Part shown: piece by piece, positions 45,360 to 58,044 of the stretch | How the letters are laid out: the number at the start of each line of letters is the position of its first letter | How positions within the stretch are numbered: the stretch's first letter is position 1 | Assembly (NCBI GenBank): GCA_016808115.1 | Contig: JAEQBH010001510.1 | Span: 124,001 to 188,000 of the forward strand | Direction: 5' to 3' | Source of the DNA: Tetrastigma voinierianum | Taxonomy: Eukaryota > Streptophyta > Magnoliopsida > Vitales > Vitaceae | DNA: 64,000 nt | Program-made: the position numbers and the translations under genes | Notes under the pieces: generated by a model | Database searches by the model: none | Told to the model about the DNA's origin: nothing | What the model saw: the letters and a program-made list of their open reading frames with translations, nothing else

Positions 45360-46620
45360 ACATGCAAAGATAAAAAAAAATAAAAACAAAAAACTAGGCC
45401 AACCCGTACACCCACATATACACCCCAAAACTTAAAACTGACAGTGTCCTCAAAGACAAAAAGAAAATAAAGGCAAAGAGATACGTCATAGAGAATCACT
45501 GCGGTGGTGGTGGCGGTGTGTGAAAAGAGAGGAGCTGAGCCAACTGCTGTGTGATATGGTCCTGGCTGGAGTGAATGATGGCCATCTTGGCCCTGATGGT
45601 GTCCATGTCCTAACTCAGGGCAACACGATGCTCCTGAGACTCATCCCAATATGCGCCAAACCGTGCGGTGAGCGCATGAATTTGGTCTACCAGGGACTGA
45701 GTCGAATTGGAGGGGACCTCGTGGTCACTGGCTCCCGGTCGCCACACCAGGTGCGGCCGCTACAAACAGCCATCGCCGGCTCTCATCAATCACCTGTGCT
45801 CTCAAACTTTGCCTCAAGCAAGTGGTATGGGTAGGCGTTGCTTCACCCCGCCTCCGGTCCAACATCGGACCTCGCCGCCAAGATAACTCGAGCAATCGCG
45901 AGGGGTGGATCGTACCCCGTGCATCTCCTCAATAACTCGATCAACCCCCTCGATGACTCCGACCGATGTCAAACTGTAGACCCTCGTCATAACGTGAGAA
46001 GGATCGTTTGTCTCTTCGTGAACCAAACAGTAGAGGGTAGGCTCGAGTTTTACACATAAAAAATTATACTGCACTACACCGGGCGCGTAGGGAGGCATCT
46101 TAAAAATCGTAAAATCACCTCGTCGAGGGTCGACATTTCCACACGCCTAAATTTCTAAGTGAGCCTATGCATCAAGCTCTCATAGTCTCAGGTCGCAAAT
46201 AATGCTCTATATTCGTACGGCTGGCTATCCAAACAAAGCAGAACTCGTCACGGCCCGGGGCACCAACCGACGCACTTGCCACGAAACAAGCAGCCGAATT
46301 TCAAAGGTAGATCGGGAGTGGAGCTCCCGCACAACCCGGGCTACTCGTGAGATGTGGGGCACACAGAGTGTCTTCCGCCGCTTGCCTGATAGTGAAGTTG
46401 AAGAATGCATCGATCGGGGAAACCTCGCCAGAAACGAGCCGCTGAACAGTGACTCGCGGATAGATTCGTCGCCTCCCCGGGAAAATGAACTTGCGATCAT
46501 CCGTATGGAGGTGGTGCCGCTCGTGAGGTGGAGTCGAATAACTGTCTTTTGGCCGAGATCGACTTCTGTGGAGCCATGGTGGTCGATCTAGGGTTAGAGA
46601 CCTGTAAACACAAGAAAAAC
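45360..46620 (-). pseudogene. Athila-type third ORF remnant, second copy
   Basis: The minus-strand frame 46098-45814 reads MPPYAPGVVQYNFLCVKLEP, then SVGVIEGVDRVIEEMHG. By position (after integrase, before the 3' LTR) and by similarity of its end to 34860-34940 it is the extra ORF of the Athila-like element. A CG-rich open stretch 46735-46301 is probably its front part in another frame. Frame breaks are frequent. Confidence 0.5.
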
Positions 46621-47099
46621 GAGAGAGGAAGAGGAAAAGGCAGTTGAGAGGGCCAGCGGGTGGAGAACAAAATGAAAATCCCGTGGAGTTTTTAAAGGAC
46701 CAAGCCTGATACTTAGCGGCCAAGTAGAGCCTCACGCGACGAAGTTACTTACGTAATCCGCTTGGGGAGATTCCACGCTGCACCGAAAGGGTTTTAAACG
46801 AGAATCACCGTGGCTTCCTTGTTTCAAATAAGAGACCTATGCCGCGACATACCAAAAAGTCTGGAAATGTTTGTAAAACTCGCATTTGGCTCTCTCAACT
46901 GCAATGAAAATGTAACCCCTTAGTTAAAGTGCTTACACCCATCGGCAATCCTGGAAATTCGCAAACACATTAAAGCAAACAAAAGTAGAGATTCTAAAAG
47001 CGAAAAATGTACGAAAGAGCACTTAAAAAGACCGGAAATAACGCAATTTCAAAGAAAAATGGAATCTCACAATACTTAGGTTGCCTCCCAAGAAGCACT

Positions 47100-48330
47100 A
47101 TGTTTAACGTCATTAGCTCAACATTCCTGCAACGTACATCACTTAGACTGGAAAAATGTTGAACTGTTGGTGATCTTCCACACCTTTACTAGCTTGCCTT
47201 AGGTGTGCTTAGAATGGTGTCTTGCCTTCCTGTATGGAATTCTCCTCCAAAATACTGTTTCAACCTCTAGGCATTAACTTTGAACCGTCCCTTCTCTGGA
47301 TGCATTATCTTAACTCCTCCATAGGGAAATACTTGAACCACTGTGAACGGACCTGACCATTTTGACTTCAACTTACCAGTGGAAGAAAGCCTGTACCGCA
47401 GTCGTCACAACAAGACTGTTGACCTCGGGACTCAAACTATTTCCTTATAATATGTTCATGCCGCCAAGCTTTCATCTTTTCCTCGTAGATTCGAGCATTC
47501 TCATTAGCTCCCATTGCGTAATTCATCTAATTCACTAAGTCAGTAGCATCCACTCTCTCCCACCACCCTTATCGGTCCATAAACCGGGCCTAGTTGCCTA
47601 GTATGCTCTATGTTCCCAATTCCATTGTAAATGGCATGTTACAAACCACTTTAATGTGGCGACATACCCAATGGGGTTTTAAATGTTGTCCTGTATGCCC
47701 AAAGTGCATCATCAATCTTCTTCGACCAATCTTTTCTTGAACTATTGACCGTTTTTTCTAGAATGGACTTTAGCTTTCGGTTTTACTCTTCTGCTTGCCC
47801 ATTTTCCTGTGGGTGGTATGCGAGTGATGTGCGATGCAGCACACCATATTTATGCAGGACCTTATCAACCAGCTTGTTGCAGAAATGAGTACCACCATCC
47901 GTGATTAGTGCTCATGGAGTGTCGAACCGTGTAAATATGTGGTCGCTGGTTGAATCCTGACTACCACACTAGCATCATTAAGGTACGTCTCCAGATTGCT
48001 TCACCCATTTGGAGACGTAAATTACAAACAAGGAGCATATAATGTTATCGAATTAAGAGGGAAATGATCCATGAAGTCCATCCCCCACAAGTCAAATAGC
48101 TCGACCTTTAGAATTGTGCGCATGTGTGGTTCATCCTGTTTGGAAATGCTGCCCATCCTTTGGCACTTATCATAGGTAGATTCAAACTAGTGAGCATCCT
48201 TGAACAAACTAAAGCAGAGAAAACCCAATCGAGTACCTTGTCGTTGTTCTGCTGCCAAAGTGCCCTACATGATAAAGTGTGGCAAGATTCACACTACCCA
48301 TTTCATCTTTCGGTACACATCGTCTTATCA
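47100..48330 (-). pseudogene. Integrase, Athila-like Ty3/Gypsy
   Basis: On the minus strand near 48110-48010 it reads VELFDLWGMDFMDHFPLNS, the start of the integrase core with the first catalytic Asp. The GTHF(C)N/H-type and 'NGQAE' areas around 47760-47900 are readable with shifts. The C-terminal end near 47350-47200 reads VQVFPYGGVKIMHPEKGRFK, stop, RLKQYFGGEFHT, as in the family's last pol residues. GGTTGCCTCCCAAGAAGC follows at 47085. Several stops; inactive. Confidence 0.85.
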
Positions 48331-48599
48331 CTTGATTCTGACAATGTTTGTATAAAATAGGTTCTTCCCAAGCATTAGTTTTTCCAAATGTGCAAAGAAC
48401 CTCTTCTTCTCATTGGTAGCTAAAATCCTGGGAGGGGATCACCTTGGCTACTAAGTAATTCACATAAGTCTGAAACCATGGAACAGTGCTCAGGTCTTCA
48501 CCACTAAGAGCTGCTACCCTGGGAAATTATCATTAACTCCGCACCTTCTCACTCTTCCAACATGATGTGATGGTCCACATCAGTTCTCCTGCTCCCTCT

Positions 48600-48860
48600 T
48601 ATTTCTATCTTCAGTCAAATTTTTGTAATAGCAAAGCATTCCACCGTATTAGTCTCGCCAAGGCCCTTTAGTCATTAGGTACTTAATGGTTGAGTGGTCA
48701 GTATGCACTATTACCTTATTGCCAATCAAGTAGGGCCTAAATTTATCAAAGGCGAAAACGATGGCCAATAGCTATTTTTCAGTGGTGGCATAGTTTAGCT
48801 GGGCATCATTCAAAGTTCGGCTAGCATAGTGGATAACCTGAAATATCCTTTCTCTTTTCT
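48600..48860 (-). pseudogene. RNase H, Athila-like Ty3/Gypsy
   Basis: The minus strand reads QVIHYASRTLNDAQLNYATT, EK, stop, LLAIVFAFDKFRPYLIGNK, VIVHTDHSTIKYLMTK. The catalytic Glu and Asp positions are recognisable (TTEKE, HTDH). One in-frame stop sits where the family has Glu. Confidence 0.9.
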
Positions 48861-48899
48861 ATCCCAAAGATCGCCTCCCGATCGCGATACCACGGGCGC

Positions 48900-49830
48900 C
48901 GCATTAGCTCAAACTGAGGTCCCAACTGTGCTAACTCGGGGCCGATACCAATCTATCTTTCAGATTGAAAAAGCTGCGACACACCGCTTCATCAAAATCA
49001 AATGGTGTCCTCAATTAGCAACCGACAAGGGTCATAACTGGCAGTTAACCACCGTAGAACCCTGTGTGTCCGAGGAAGATTCTTATGCCTTTTATTGATG
49101 ATGGTGGCGGTGGTTTCTCTATTGCTTAAATCTTTACTTTGTCGACCTCTATTCCTCTTGCAGAAATCCGATGCCTAAGTACTATGCCTTCTTGTACCAT
49201 AAAGTGGCACTTCTCCCAATTCAACACAAGATTGGTTTCTTCACATCTCACTAGCACCGACCTCAGGTTTTCCAGACAATTGTCAAAGGAGTTCCTCAGT
49301 ACTGAAAAGTCATCTATGAACACCTCAATTGTCTTTTCCACCATGTCTGAGAATATGGCCATCATACAACGCTGGAATGTGCCTGGTGCATTGCATAGCC
49401 CAAAGGGCATCCGCTTGAATGCGAATGTACCGTAAGGGTAAGTGAATGTCATCTTATTCGGATCCTCTGTGTGGCTATAGCGACCAATGAAACTGGAGTA
49501 CCCATCCAAGAAACAAGATATTCATGCCCTACTAGCCAATTCCAAGATCCGATCCAAAATGGCAATGGAAATGGTCTTTTCGAGTAGCCTTATTCGGGCT
49601 TCCTTAGTCAATGCAAATTCCTCCAACCTCGTGGATCGTTTCAGAAGGAAACAATGTATTATTTTCGTCTCTTATCACCGTTGTTCCTCCTTGGGCACTA
49701 CCAGACTCCACTCACTCACGACTATCGAATAGATATATAACCTCAAGATCCAACTACTTTTAAAAGATTTCCGCAGTACTACTTCTTTCATGGGCTAGGA
49801 TTCAGCCTTTTCAGGTTTCCACCGAAGGCT
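48900..49830 (-). pseudogene. Reverse transcriptase, Athila-like Ty3/Gypsy
   Basis: The frame 49509-49126 is open for 127 codons and reads TFTYPYGTFAFKRMPFGLCN, then TFQRCMMAIFSDMVEKTIEV, then FIDDFSV, then EETNLVLNWEKCHFMVQEGI. FIDD is the catalytic YxDD-type box with both aspartates kept. The fingers part at 49830-49510 and the connection (49126-48900) are in other frames with stops. It is the longest intact retroelement frame in the window. Confidence 0.92.
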
Positions 49831-50269
49831 TATGACCATCTTCTACTGCACTGATGCATGCACAGGAGGGGGCGAATCCTCTTTAAATCGCCCAGAGACC
49901 AACCAAGTAGCAACCTCGTGATTTTTTGAGTACTCTCAACAACTTATCTTCTTCGCGTCGCTAAGGATGCCGAATAATCACTGTAAGGTGGATGGTCCTC
50001 AAGATACATACCAAATGGTCGGGTAGTGGCTTTTGTTCCATCAGCGGTGGTTGTTCGCTGACGCACTAACGTCGAGTAATTTCTAGGAGTTCATAGCTTC
50101 CTTCTATTAGGTCAGAAAGAGTCCATCCATTTAACATATTCTTTCCTGGGCCTCTTCTCCCGGTTCTTTCCGATTCACCCTCGTTCCAGTTAGTTCCAAG
50201 GTCACTGAGACCACTCCCTGCTAGACACTATAATCCTAATTTCGGGCCTCTCGTCATGAAGCCCAGACT

Positions 50270-50480
50270 TTCGCCGGGTGTCTTACAACCTCAAACACAT
50301 TGAACTTAACCTCGTCATCCTGCACTCTCAATTTCAAGTCTCCCCTCTACACATCAATCATTGCCCTACTAGTTGCGAGAAATGGTCTACCCAATATTAT
50401 GGGTGTTTCTTTATCTTCTTCCATGTCCAGAATGATGAAATCTGTTGGGAAGATGAACTTGTCTACCTTTACCAGAACGT
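50270..50480 (-). pseudogene. Aspartic protease region, Athila-like
   Basis: Minus strand: KDTPIILGRPFLATS-type wording near 50415-50365 (PIILGRPFLATSRAMIDV), followed by LKLRVQDDEVKFNVFEV near 50340-50290. A similar remnant is at 41400-41665, and the DTG-containing front (about 50420-50560) is broken. Confidence 0.75.
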
Positions 50481-51729
50481 CTTCTATCACCCTCCCTAGG
50501 GTGTTTTAATGATATGTCTCGTTAACCGAGGATCAGAAGCTGGAAGTAGCTTCACTCAATCCCGCCGTCGAATATGGATAACAACACGAGGTTGATACTG
50601 GCTCTCCCGTGTCACACAAGTTCTTTCAAAGATGGAGTTCCAAGGTACACAGACAGTAAAATTGCTCTGCCTTTAAGCTTTTGTGGCGCTTCTCTCGAAT
50701 TCGATGGCATTACATTCTTCGGTGAGATTCACCGTCAAGTCCGATGCTCTTCTTTTTCTTGATACAAGATATCCTTCATGAATTTGACATAATCGGCATC
50801 TCGCTTCAAAGTACAAGAATGGAATATTTATATGCGCTGAATACTTCCATAAACTTGCGGAATCGCTTTCGCCCAATTTATTTTTCTTCAGGAGTTGAGG
50901 GTACAGAATTGGGACAGTGGGTTCATTCGTGGTTGGTCGATCTTTAACTCGCTTTCTTCTTCCAATGCACTTTTTTCTCATGGGGTCAGTTCTCTATCTC
51001 TCACATTCCGATCGTCCGATTACTTCCTCTCGCTTTCTACCTCATATCAACGGTGGTCGCCCTTAGCACCGCTTAATTCTCCGCCACTCCTCAATGTGAT
51101 GGATCTACCGCGATTACTCGCCCCTGGTTCACCTCGAGTTACTAGGTAATGCTGCGGCCGCCCATGTGGCCATTTGGCCTATTGCACTTCAGGGTTCCCA
51201 GGTTGGGCTCCTTGGTTATGTTCTTGCGAGTGCGATGGTTTTCGGTGCTAAGCTTGGTTTTTAGATGTGGCCACATGTCTCTCAAATGTGGTGTGGGAAG
51301 TCATCTGCCTTGAAAATTTGCGGTTTCAGCTTCTGATCTACCTTCTTTTACGGTGGTGGTTTGCTAGGGTGGTGGCATCTCTTATTTGTTTTGGTTGTTC
51401 TCCGGCAATAGTTAGTTAACTCGATTATTAAGTTACCTCAACCACGGCCTTAATTCGATTACGATTACACGTTTTTGTTACGTCATTATTACCTCCCGTC
51501 GCATCCCTTCTTTGTTATTGATTTTTCGATTCACATACCTTGTATACTTGCTCTCTTTGTTATTTGCCTCTGTGACAATCCATAGTACTTTGTGTTGTCC
51601 TCCTCAAATGTGAATCCCAAGGATTGGCGAATAATTCCTTCACCGTACTTTGCATGCAGGGCTATTTAGTTAAGCGTACACGACATGGTTTACCGGATGC
51701 GAAATTTCTAATATGCTTTGGCTAAGGAC

Positions 51730-52545
51730 TTCCTATGCTGATCTATCTCAAGGTGATTAGTATTAGTTGTTGTATCTTCAATATCTCATAAGCTTGATCT
51801 GTAGTCTTCTTCATCAGAGCACCTCCTACTGAGGCATCAATGATTGTCCTAGCTGAATCGCTTAACCCGTTGTAGAACATGTGCACCTGCATCCACCTAG
51901 TTAACATGTGATGTGGGCATCTCCTCGGTGGCGAGAGCTCAAAAATCCCCTCAGGCCTCGACGATTCTCCCCCTCGAATTTAATGCGAAGATGTGTTAAT
52001 CTCTTGTACCGATTATGCAATCTTTGCAAATTGGGAAAAATTTGGTGAAATTTACGCTAAGTCGTCCATGAGAATTAATGGAATCCGTTGGTTCAGCTGG
52101 TCGACGATGCCCCTTCGATCATTGTAACGATGGGAATATCGCGTTTGAGCTTCTTCTGTTACTCCATTATACTTGACTGTATCGCAGACTTTAATAAAAC
52201 TTGTCAGATGTGCATTCGGATTCTCATTAGAAGCTGACAGAGCGCTATATTGGGCATTTGTAGAGTTACTCCTTTGACTCAAATTGTTGGCTTGAATGGG
52301 TGCTCGTCGTATAAATTGGCCCGAATAAGCGTAGGTGGTAAAGCGAACTCATGCGTAGCATATCACCAGTTATTAGGTTGTCTGAGGATAGTCTGACACG
52401 ATCTACAATTACATCCATTATGATCCACCTATGTGTTCCTTTCTTGGAGCTATCCTTAAATCCTCTTGATTGCATGATTTTATATTGGGTTACGTGTGCT
52501 TCTCTGCTTGTGTCAGTAAATATAGTTCAAGTTCGAATCGAAATA
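51730..52545 (-). pseudogene. Gag, Athila-like Ty3/Gypsy
   Basis: The minus-strand frame 52282-52052 reads ENPNAHLTSFIKVCDTVKYN and GVTEEA, the start of the plant retrotransposon gag domain (usual continuation …RLRLFPFSL…). Near 51930-51780 it reads RCPHHMLTRWMQVHMFYNGL and TIIDASVGGALMKKT … AYEIL, the characteristic CPHHG…FY-GL…DA--GG block of Athila-type gag. Between the blocks the frame is lost. It lies directly downstream of LTR copy 4. Confidence 0.85.
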
Positions 52546-52824
52546 GAATGATTCTCTACAGTCTTGTCTTTGCATACCTGTTGCTTTCTGAAATCCTAGT
52601 ATATTGAGACCAGAAGTCTATATGAGATGAAATAAAATGAAATAACTAAAACAAGAATAATAAAGGAAATGATTAACAAGTGAAAAGAACTACATAAAAT
52701 AAAATTGATCAAAAATTACAATCTATATAGCATTGTTGTCAATATCAACCTAAACTTGTCACAACAATGGCAGCAAAAGCAGGTGAAATTGGTGTGTAAG
52801 TTAGTAAAAATCTTGGGACTGGAG

Positions 52825-53916
52825 TACATGCAGTATGCAGCGTTGAGTTCCGCATGATTGTAGTGTTTTTCAAGTGTCATACCCACGAAGAGAAGCGTGT
52901 TGAATATTGGCTTGATGATCTAGACAATATTTGGATCTAGTCTTATAAGCGGGTGAATAAATTAACCTAATAATTAAAGAAAGCCTAATATTACAGAAGT
53001 CGATTTAAGGCAATGATGAGAAAAGTGAAGGGTTTTGCCTTCCACTGCAGCGCTAATAATGGATTTAACCCGGATAGCCTTTATTTAATATTCACATGAT
53101 TTATGTTAGCGGGTTGATCGTGCCTACAAGGTATTCTCTCTGTATAGGCATCTATCTATTAGTGGGGTGTGTGCATCTCGCCCGACCCCTTGACTCAGGA
53201 TGTGTGTGCAAACCACAGTGCTACATGGAATGCGGGATATCTACATTTTGATTGATAAGTGTTACTTCAACCATGTTTTCACGAGTCATCTTCTCTACTC
53301 TCAATATTGAATCTAGTGGCATGCAAAAATTGTGTGAAGCCAACGTGTGATTAAATTAGGGGGATCACCAGCATCCCAGTGATTGTATGAAAATGTCGTC
53401 ATTACAATTATATCTACTAATATATGATTCGATTATAAAACCAGACAATTATAATAATTCAGCTATAGTTGAGAATTTCAGCAAATCGCCGAATAAGAGC
53501 ATACAGAAGTGATCATACCATGAGTCCTGATGTCACGATACCTATTTGCATCTGCTTTGCCCTTCTAAATCACCTCCACACTGCACCTCTCTAAATCCAA
53601 TCTACTGCCTCATTTCTCTCTTTGTTTATACCTGGGATCACAAAGTGTGTGGCCCAATCGAGTTTTAATGCTCCCATTTTAGAGAAAGGGAGACCTCGTG
53701 CGCGCGAAGTACCCAGAGACTCTGTTCTTTATTGTCTTTACTTGATTCTTTTCTTATTATTAAACTTCCTTTTTTATTCAAGATTCGCCATGTCTGTAAA
53801 ACGTACTTGGTATAGAGTTACTTAGTGCAATATTAGTGAATATGAATGAATCCCATGCAATTGAGCTATAAAAATACATAGAAATTTTACTAAAATGTAT
53901 GATTCCTCAGTCAACA
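52825..53916 (-). repeat. Athila-like LTR, copy 4
   Basis: From TGTTGA (minus strand, 53916) to about 52825. It shares GCTTGATGATCTAGACAA, AGCGGGTTGATCGTGCCTAC and GAGTCATCTTCTCT with copy 2, which it resembles most. It is the 5' LTR of the gag-pol-bearing copy. No clear TGGCGCC PBS survives at its left edge. Confidence 0.75.
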
Positions 53917-53944
53917 CCCAAACTTACTTCTTGTTTATCCCAAT

Positions 53945-54350
53945 GAAACAGAGACTTTTTTTTTTTTTCATCTTCTTCCATGTCTAAGATGACAAAGGAA
54001 GTCTGGCTGGGAGACATCCACTTTCACTGGGACATTTTTCAATTTACCCCATGAATTGTTGGTAGGACACAATCGACCCGAATGCAAAATTATTTGTCGA
54101 GCTGCAGCTTCTCGACCAGCCTTTTTAAACATTGAGAGCAACATCGAGTTGATCTTTGCTCCCAGTAACTAAAGAAAACTTTGAATCACAGGAGTTTCCT
54201 ATTGAGAATGGTATAGAAATTGTCGAATCTTTAAGTTTAGATTGGAATCTTCTTTTGAAGGATTGCGCTACCTCATAGTTAGGCGATGAACTCTCATACT
54301 CACCCATTTCTTCTTATTTTCCAAGACTTTTTCGCCTTGAACTTCCACGT
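53945..54350 (-). pseudogene. Truncated gag-pol fragment to the right of LTR copy 4
   Basis: Minus-strand sequence next to CCCAAACTT (53917-53930, the purine tract before an LTR) has TCTTCTTCCATGTCTAAGATGACAAA, as in the protease region at 50415-50450. The frame 54307-54125 reads a 60-residue piece resembling the interval between gag and protease. Pol and ORF3 are missing, so a deletion joined this fragment to the LTR edge. Confidence 0.45.
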
Positions 54351-54659
54351 AACTTGGCATGTTCTCAAAGTGCATCAGCAAGAGAGTATTGATATGCAAT
54401 TTTGCCAGAAGATATCAAAACTTTTACCAGCCTTCTCTAACTTACCCTTCTTGAGTCTTTGAGGATGAGGATAGAGTGGGGTTGGATCTCTTGCCCTTTG
54501 AAAAACTCCTTTCACTGCTAGTGCTTCCCATTGGAGCGTAAAAGGCAGAAATTCAAATTTATGAATGAGGGTAAAATGGTAGTACAGTTTGAAATCAGAA
54601 TTTTTCTAGATCTCGAATGATGAAAGCGGACTTCATCGTTGGATCGTCTTTACTAATCT

Positions 54660-56320
54660 AGTATCCCCAGTCGAGATTTGGGAAGCGGTCGGATTGTTTT
54701 TAGAACCTTTGTGAGTCGAGTGACCTTGGCACTTGTTGGGTGTGTCACATTGAATACGTGTCAAGGAGTCGTCAGACAAAGTCTAAGTGGGACCCTTGTG
54801 GGCCATGTGTCACAATTTGATTGGAGGGAAATCCAAATTTTGGATAAGTGGATAAGAGAAATCCAAGAGAGCCAATGAGAGGGTGACATGTGACAAGGGA
54901 GGACACTCCCACTTGACCATGTTGGACCAAACCGGTGGGAGGAGGAGAAGGAGAGAAAGGAAAGAAAGAGAAAAGAAGGTAGAGAGAGAAGCTTTACCTT
55001 CTCTCTAGTTTTTCAGGTGATCAGATTATCGGTTTCGTGTTCGAGACGAGAGGGAAGAGTTAACTCGCACTTTGCGTGAGAGCTGAAGTAGAGACCAGGA
55101 GTCGAATTTTGACAAACTCAATTGAGTTTTCTCCCTACTGATTTAATCCTTGTCTAAAAGCCATTAAAATGGTTTAGTGTTTTTGGGGTGAAATGGCTAT
55201 GTGTTCAGTCCCGAAAAGGGACCGAATATTGGATGTGAGTTGTTTTTGGAGTCAGTGGTTAGGGACTGTTTTGGACGGTCTAGTGAAATTCTGGTGTTTT
55301 CGAAGATTGGAATTTGAGAATTTAGGACCCGCTTTGGAGGCTACTTCGGGAGCGTCTTGGTGAAATTGTCCATGGGTATTGTTTGTGTCTCGTTTCTAAA
55401 ATGAATAACATGATTGGTTGTGAGTATGTTGTTAATGCAGCCTCACGATTGATGTATTAACATGGATTTAGCGAATAATATGAATTATATTATATAAAAA
55501 ATATAATTGTCCATTAAACATGAATGTTGTATACATGTAATAGCATGATTGCATTCATATGCATGGTCACATTGGGTGGAGTCGTGTGTGGGTGCATAGG
55601 TATGTCAATTCACCATTCTTGGTGAATGTCTGATGACCAAGCGACAGCGTCACATTAAGACTCATGGTGGTAAATTGAAAACGAAAATAGCCATATGCGT
55701 GTGTTGAGGCGTAGCCGAGTTGGGAGTGAATTTCCCCGGTGAAAGACCTAAATTTACATGCGATTGCTTAGCGGACATGATCACCGCGGTGAAAGCAGTA
55801 AAATGTCGAGCATGCGATGATCTCTGCTGAGTGTGACACGAGAAAATGATGGCCCAAATAAATAATTAAACACATGAGATTTGATGAAATTCAAATGAGT
55901 ATTGGAGGTTGGTCTAATGAGTTGAGTCATTGGGTGAAACACCAATGACGGGTTTTTCACACTTTGCATTGCATGTGTGAGGGAGTCGGTCGGGACTCGG
56001 GTTATGGAGTGAGTCTCGTCTCACGCACTTGACTAAAATCATTCCATGTAAAATTGCATCATATGGAATGTGAATGGATGTTGTGTGTCATTGCATGTGC
56101 ATTTGGAGTGGGGAGTAAACCTTGTAGAAATTCAACTCTTTTGGATATCCTTTGGCGGAGAGCCCAGTTAAGCGGACTTACAATCTTTGGGAGAACGATG
56201 GGTGATTCGAGACGTGAGAAACACCTAACTTCAGGAAGTTGTACAGATTTGCATTTGATGCAGAAATTGAACAGGCTCACGAGAGCCTTGGGTCACCTTG
56301 AAAGACATTGAAGTGAGGAA
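54660..56320 (+). mobile_element. Chromovirus-type LTR, probably solo
   Basis: Plus-strand layout typical of these LTRs: a GTGTCACATTGAATACG…GTGACATGTGACAAGG region, a purine-rich leader (GGAGGAGAAGGAGAGAAAGG at about 54940-54990), then GTGACACG…GGTGAAAGACCTAAATTTAC blocks (55620-55800). No protein domains. Ends are not defined precisely. Confidence 0.5.
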
Positions 56321-56329
56321 CATGTTCAA

Positions 56330-57560
56330 AGGTGTTTTTCATTCTTATATTTGATTCTTCTGCTTCCAGCTTGTCATGTTGGGGAGGCATTATTTGTTGC
56401 CTTACACATCATCTAGGCCAGAAGCTCAGGCCATTGTTGGCCAGTACCATTGTTTCATTGCCAGACCTTCCTGTGTTCTGATGATAGGCCTATATCTTGG
56501 GTGATACCACGAAGGCTGGGGAGGGAAGCGCCACAGAGCTGAACATAGGAGCAGCACAGGGTGCACGAGGGCTGGGCAGAGCGGGGAAGGGGTGGCGGCA
56601 GAGGGTGGGCATGATCGAGGGCGACCACGGCGGGGTGGGCTGGCTCTCAATGGGGCGGTGTGAGCTCAGTACTAACCTTCTCCTCTGAGGTGAGACAATT
56701 CTACCAAGAGCATGCTGAAATCTTAGAGTCTCTAAGTAACAATGCTACAGTGCTAGAAATGCTAAAATCCATGAGAGAATGAAAAATGTAAAGAAAGGGG
56801 CGACCGAGTTGAAATTCAAGCTGTAACTCAGGGGATGAGTATATGAATCTTGAGTTGAAAAGGAGGGACCAGAATTTAGAAAGCCCTTGAGATAAGGAGT
56901 GGAAGAGAGTACTTATGGGAACTAGGGGGGCAGACGACCCCAAGAGTGAGGCGAAGGCAAGAAGAGAGATGCGCTGCGGATCATTTCGAGGAGAGATGAA
57001 TATCAAAATCATGAAAGAAATGGAAGATGCCATGGAGAGAACTTTGTAGCGGATGCCTTTGGATATCTACATTATAAGGAGCATCAAGGAATAAGAACTT
57101 TTGATAAGAGAAAAGGGATAAAGGAAATGAGGCACCACTAAACTATAGGAAAAATGTTGGGTGAAAGCTTGAACGAGCATGATCAACAACAATTTGATTA
57201 AAATGTACTTTGCCTAGGGAGAATTTGGGGGAACTTTGAATTCTATTGGGTAGAGACATAATGAATTGATTAAGTAATTAGCCCTAACCATGGAGTGGTA
57301 TGTACTCAATAGAAATGGAGAAGGCAATAATAGGTCAAGGCAGCCATAAGTCCAGATCCTTGAGTTCTCACCTTCTGTAGGTGGTTACAAGTTAGATCCA
57401 GTAAATCTACCTCCCCCAATAAGCATGAAAGAAGAAGAAAATAGCTCACTCTACTCTTCCATCCCTTTTCCCTTTCTGTACCTAATATCCCATCCTTGAA
57501 AAATTCAATAAAATAGAAAAACTCTTTGCAAGGCTTAGTGTTCACACTGATTGTGCATGT
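56330..57560 (+). other. Unassigned coding-like remnant, charged and helix-prone
   Basis: Not recognised. Around 56700-57050 the plus strand, with shifts and stops, reads YQEHAEILESLSNNATVLEM, then MNLELKRRDQNLES, KEWKRVLMGTR, DDPKSEAKARREMR and IMKEMEDAMERTL. These are charged, helix-forming words like a coiled coil. 56390-56690 reads PYTSSRPEAQAIVGQYHCF and a Gly/Arg-rich stretch. The composition is coding-like and unlike the flanking LTRs. It could be a broken host gene fragment or retroelement ORF. Confidence 0.3.
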
Positions 57561-58044
57561 CTTGTGTGTCTTATTTGTGTTTTCTTTCTTTTTGTTTCCT
57601 TTTGAATAAATTGAAATTGATGAAGTTTCAATGAATAGCTTGACTGAATAATGGAGAAGCCAGTTACTTGGATCTTATTGTTAAATTGTTGTAACTTGTT
57701 TGGTTGAATGGAAGTGATGAAAGAATGAAATTGTGGTTGTGTTGAATTTTTTCTAATCGAGTTGAATATTTGATTTAAATGAACTTTTTGACTTGTTAAA
57801 CAACACTACAACAAATCTAAAAACCAAACAAACAATTTAATAGTTGCATTTGGGGTAGGATGAGATAAATTGAAAAAGAAAAGTTGTGAGAATATTAATA
57901 AAGGTGTTGAACATCAAGAATAAGGAAGATTGCAACAAATTGATGGAATAGATAAGACTTATAATTATGTTTTTGTAAACAGTTTGGTTATAAAAATCCT
58001 AATAAGGTTTACTGTAGTTAACAACTACAGAACAAATTGCTAAG
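57561..58044. other. AT-rich spacer
   Basis: No gene or repeat recognised. AATAAA-like strings near 57604 could be a 3'-end signal for the remnant to the left. Confidence 0.5.

Larger units (their letters stand above)
32526..54350 (-). mobile_element. Head-to-tail array of Athila-like Ty3/Gypsy retrotransposons with four LTRs
   Basis: Reading leftwards: truncated internal fragment (54350-53945), LTR (53916-52825), internal region with gag, pol and ORF3 (52545-45360), LTR (about 45151-43925), a short internal piece (43890-42836), LTR (42835-41721), an internal region lacking most of gag-pol (41710-33640, itself interrupted by a plus-strand LTR), and LTR (33637-32526). All four LTRs have the same orientation and similar wording. 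This is the expected product of recombination between LTRs of neighbouring copies, so that adjacent elements share LTRs. Confidence 0.7.
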
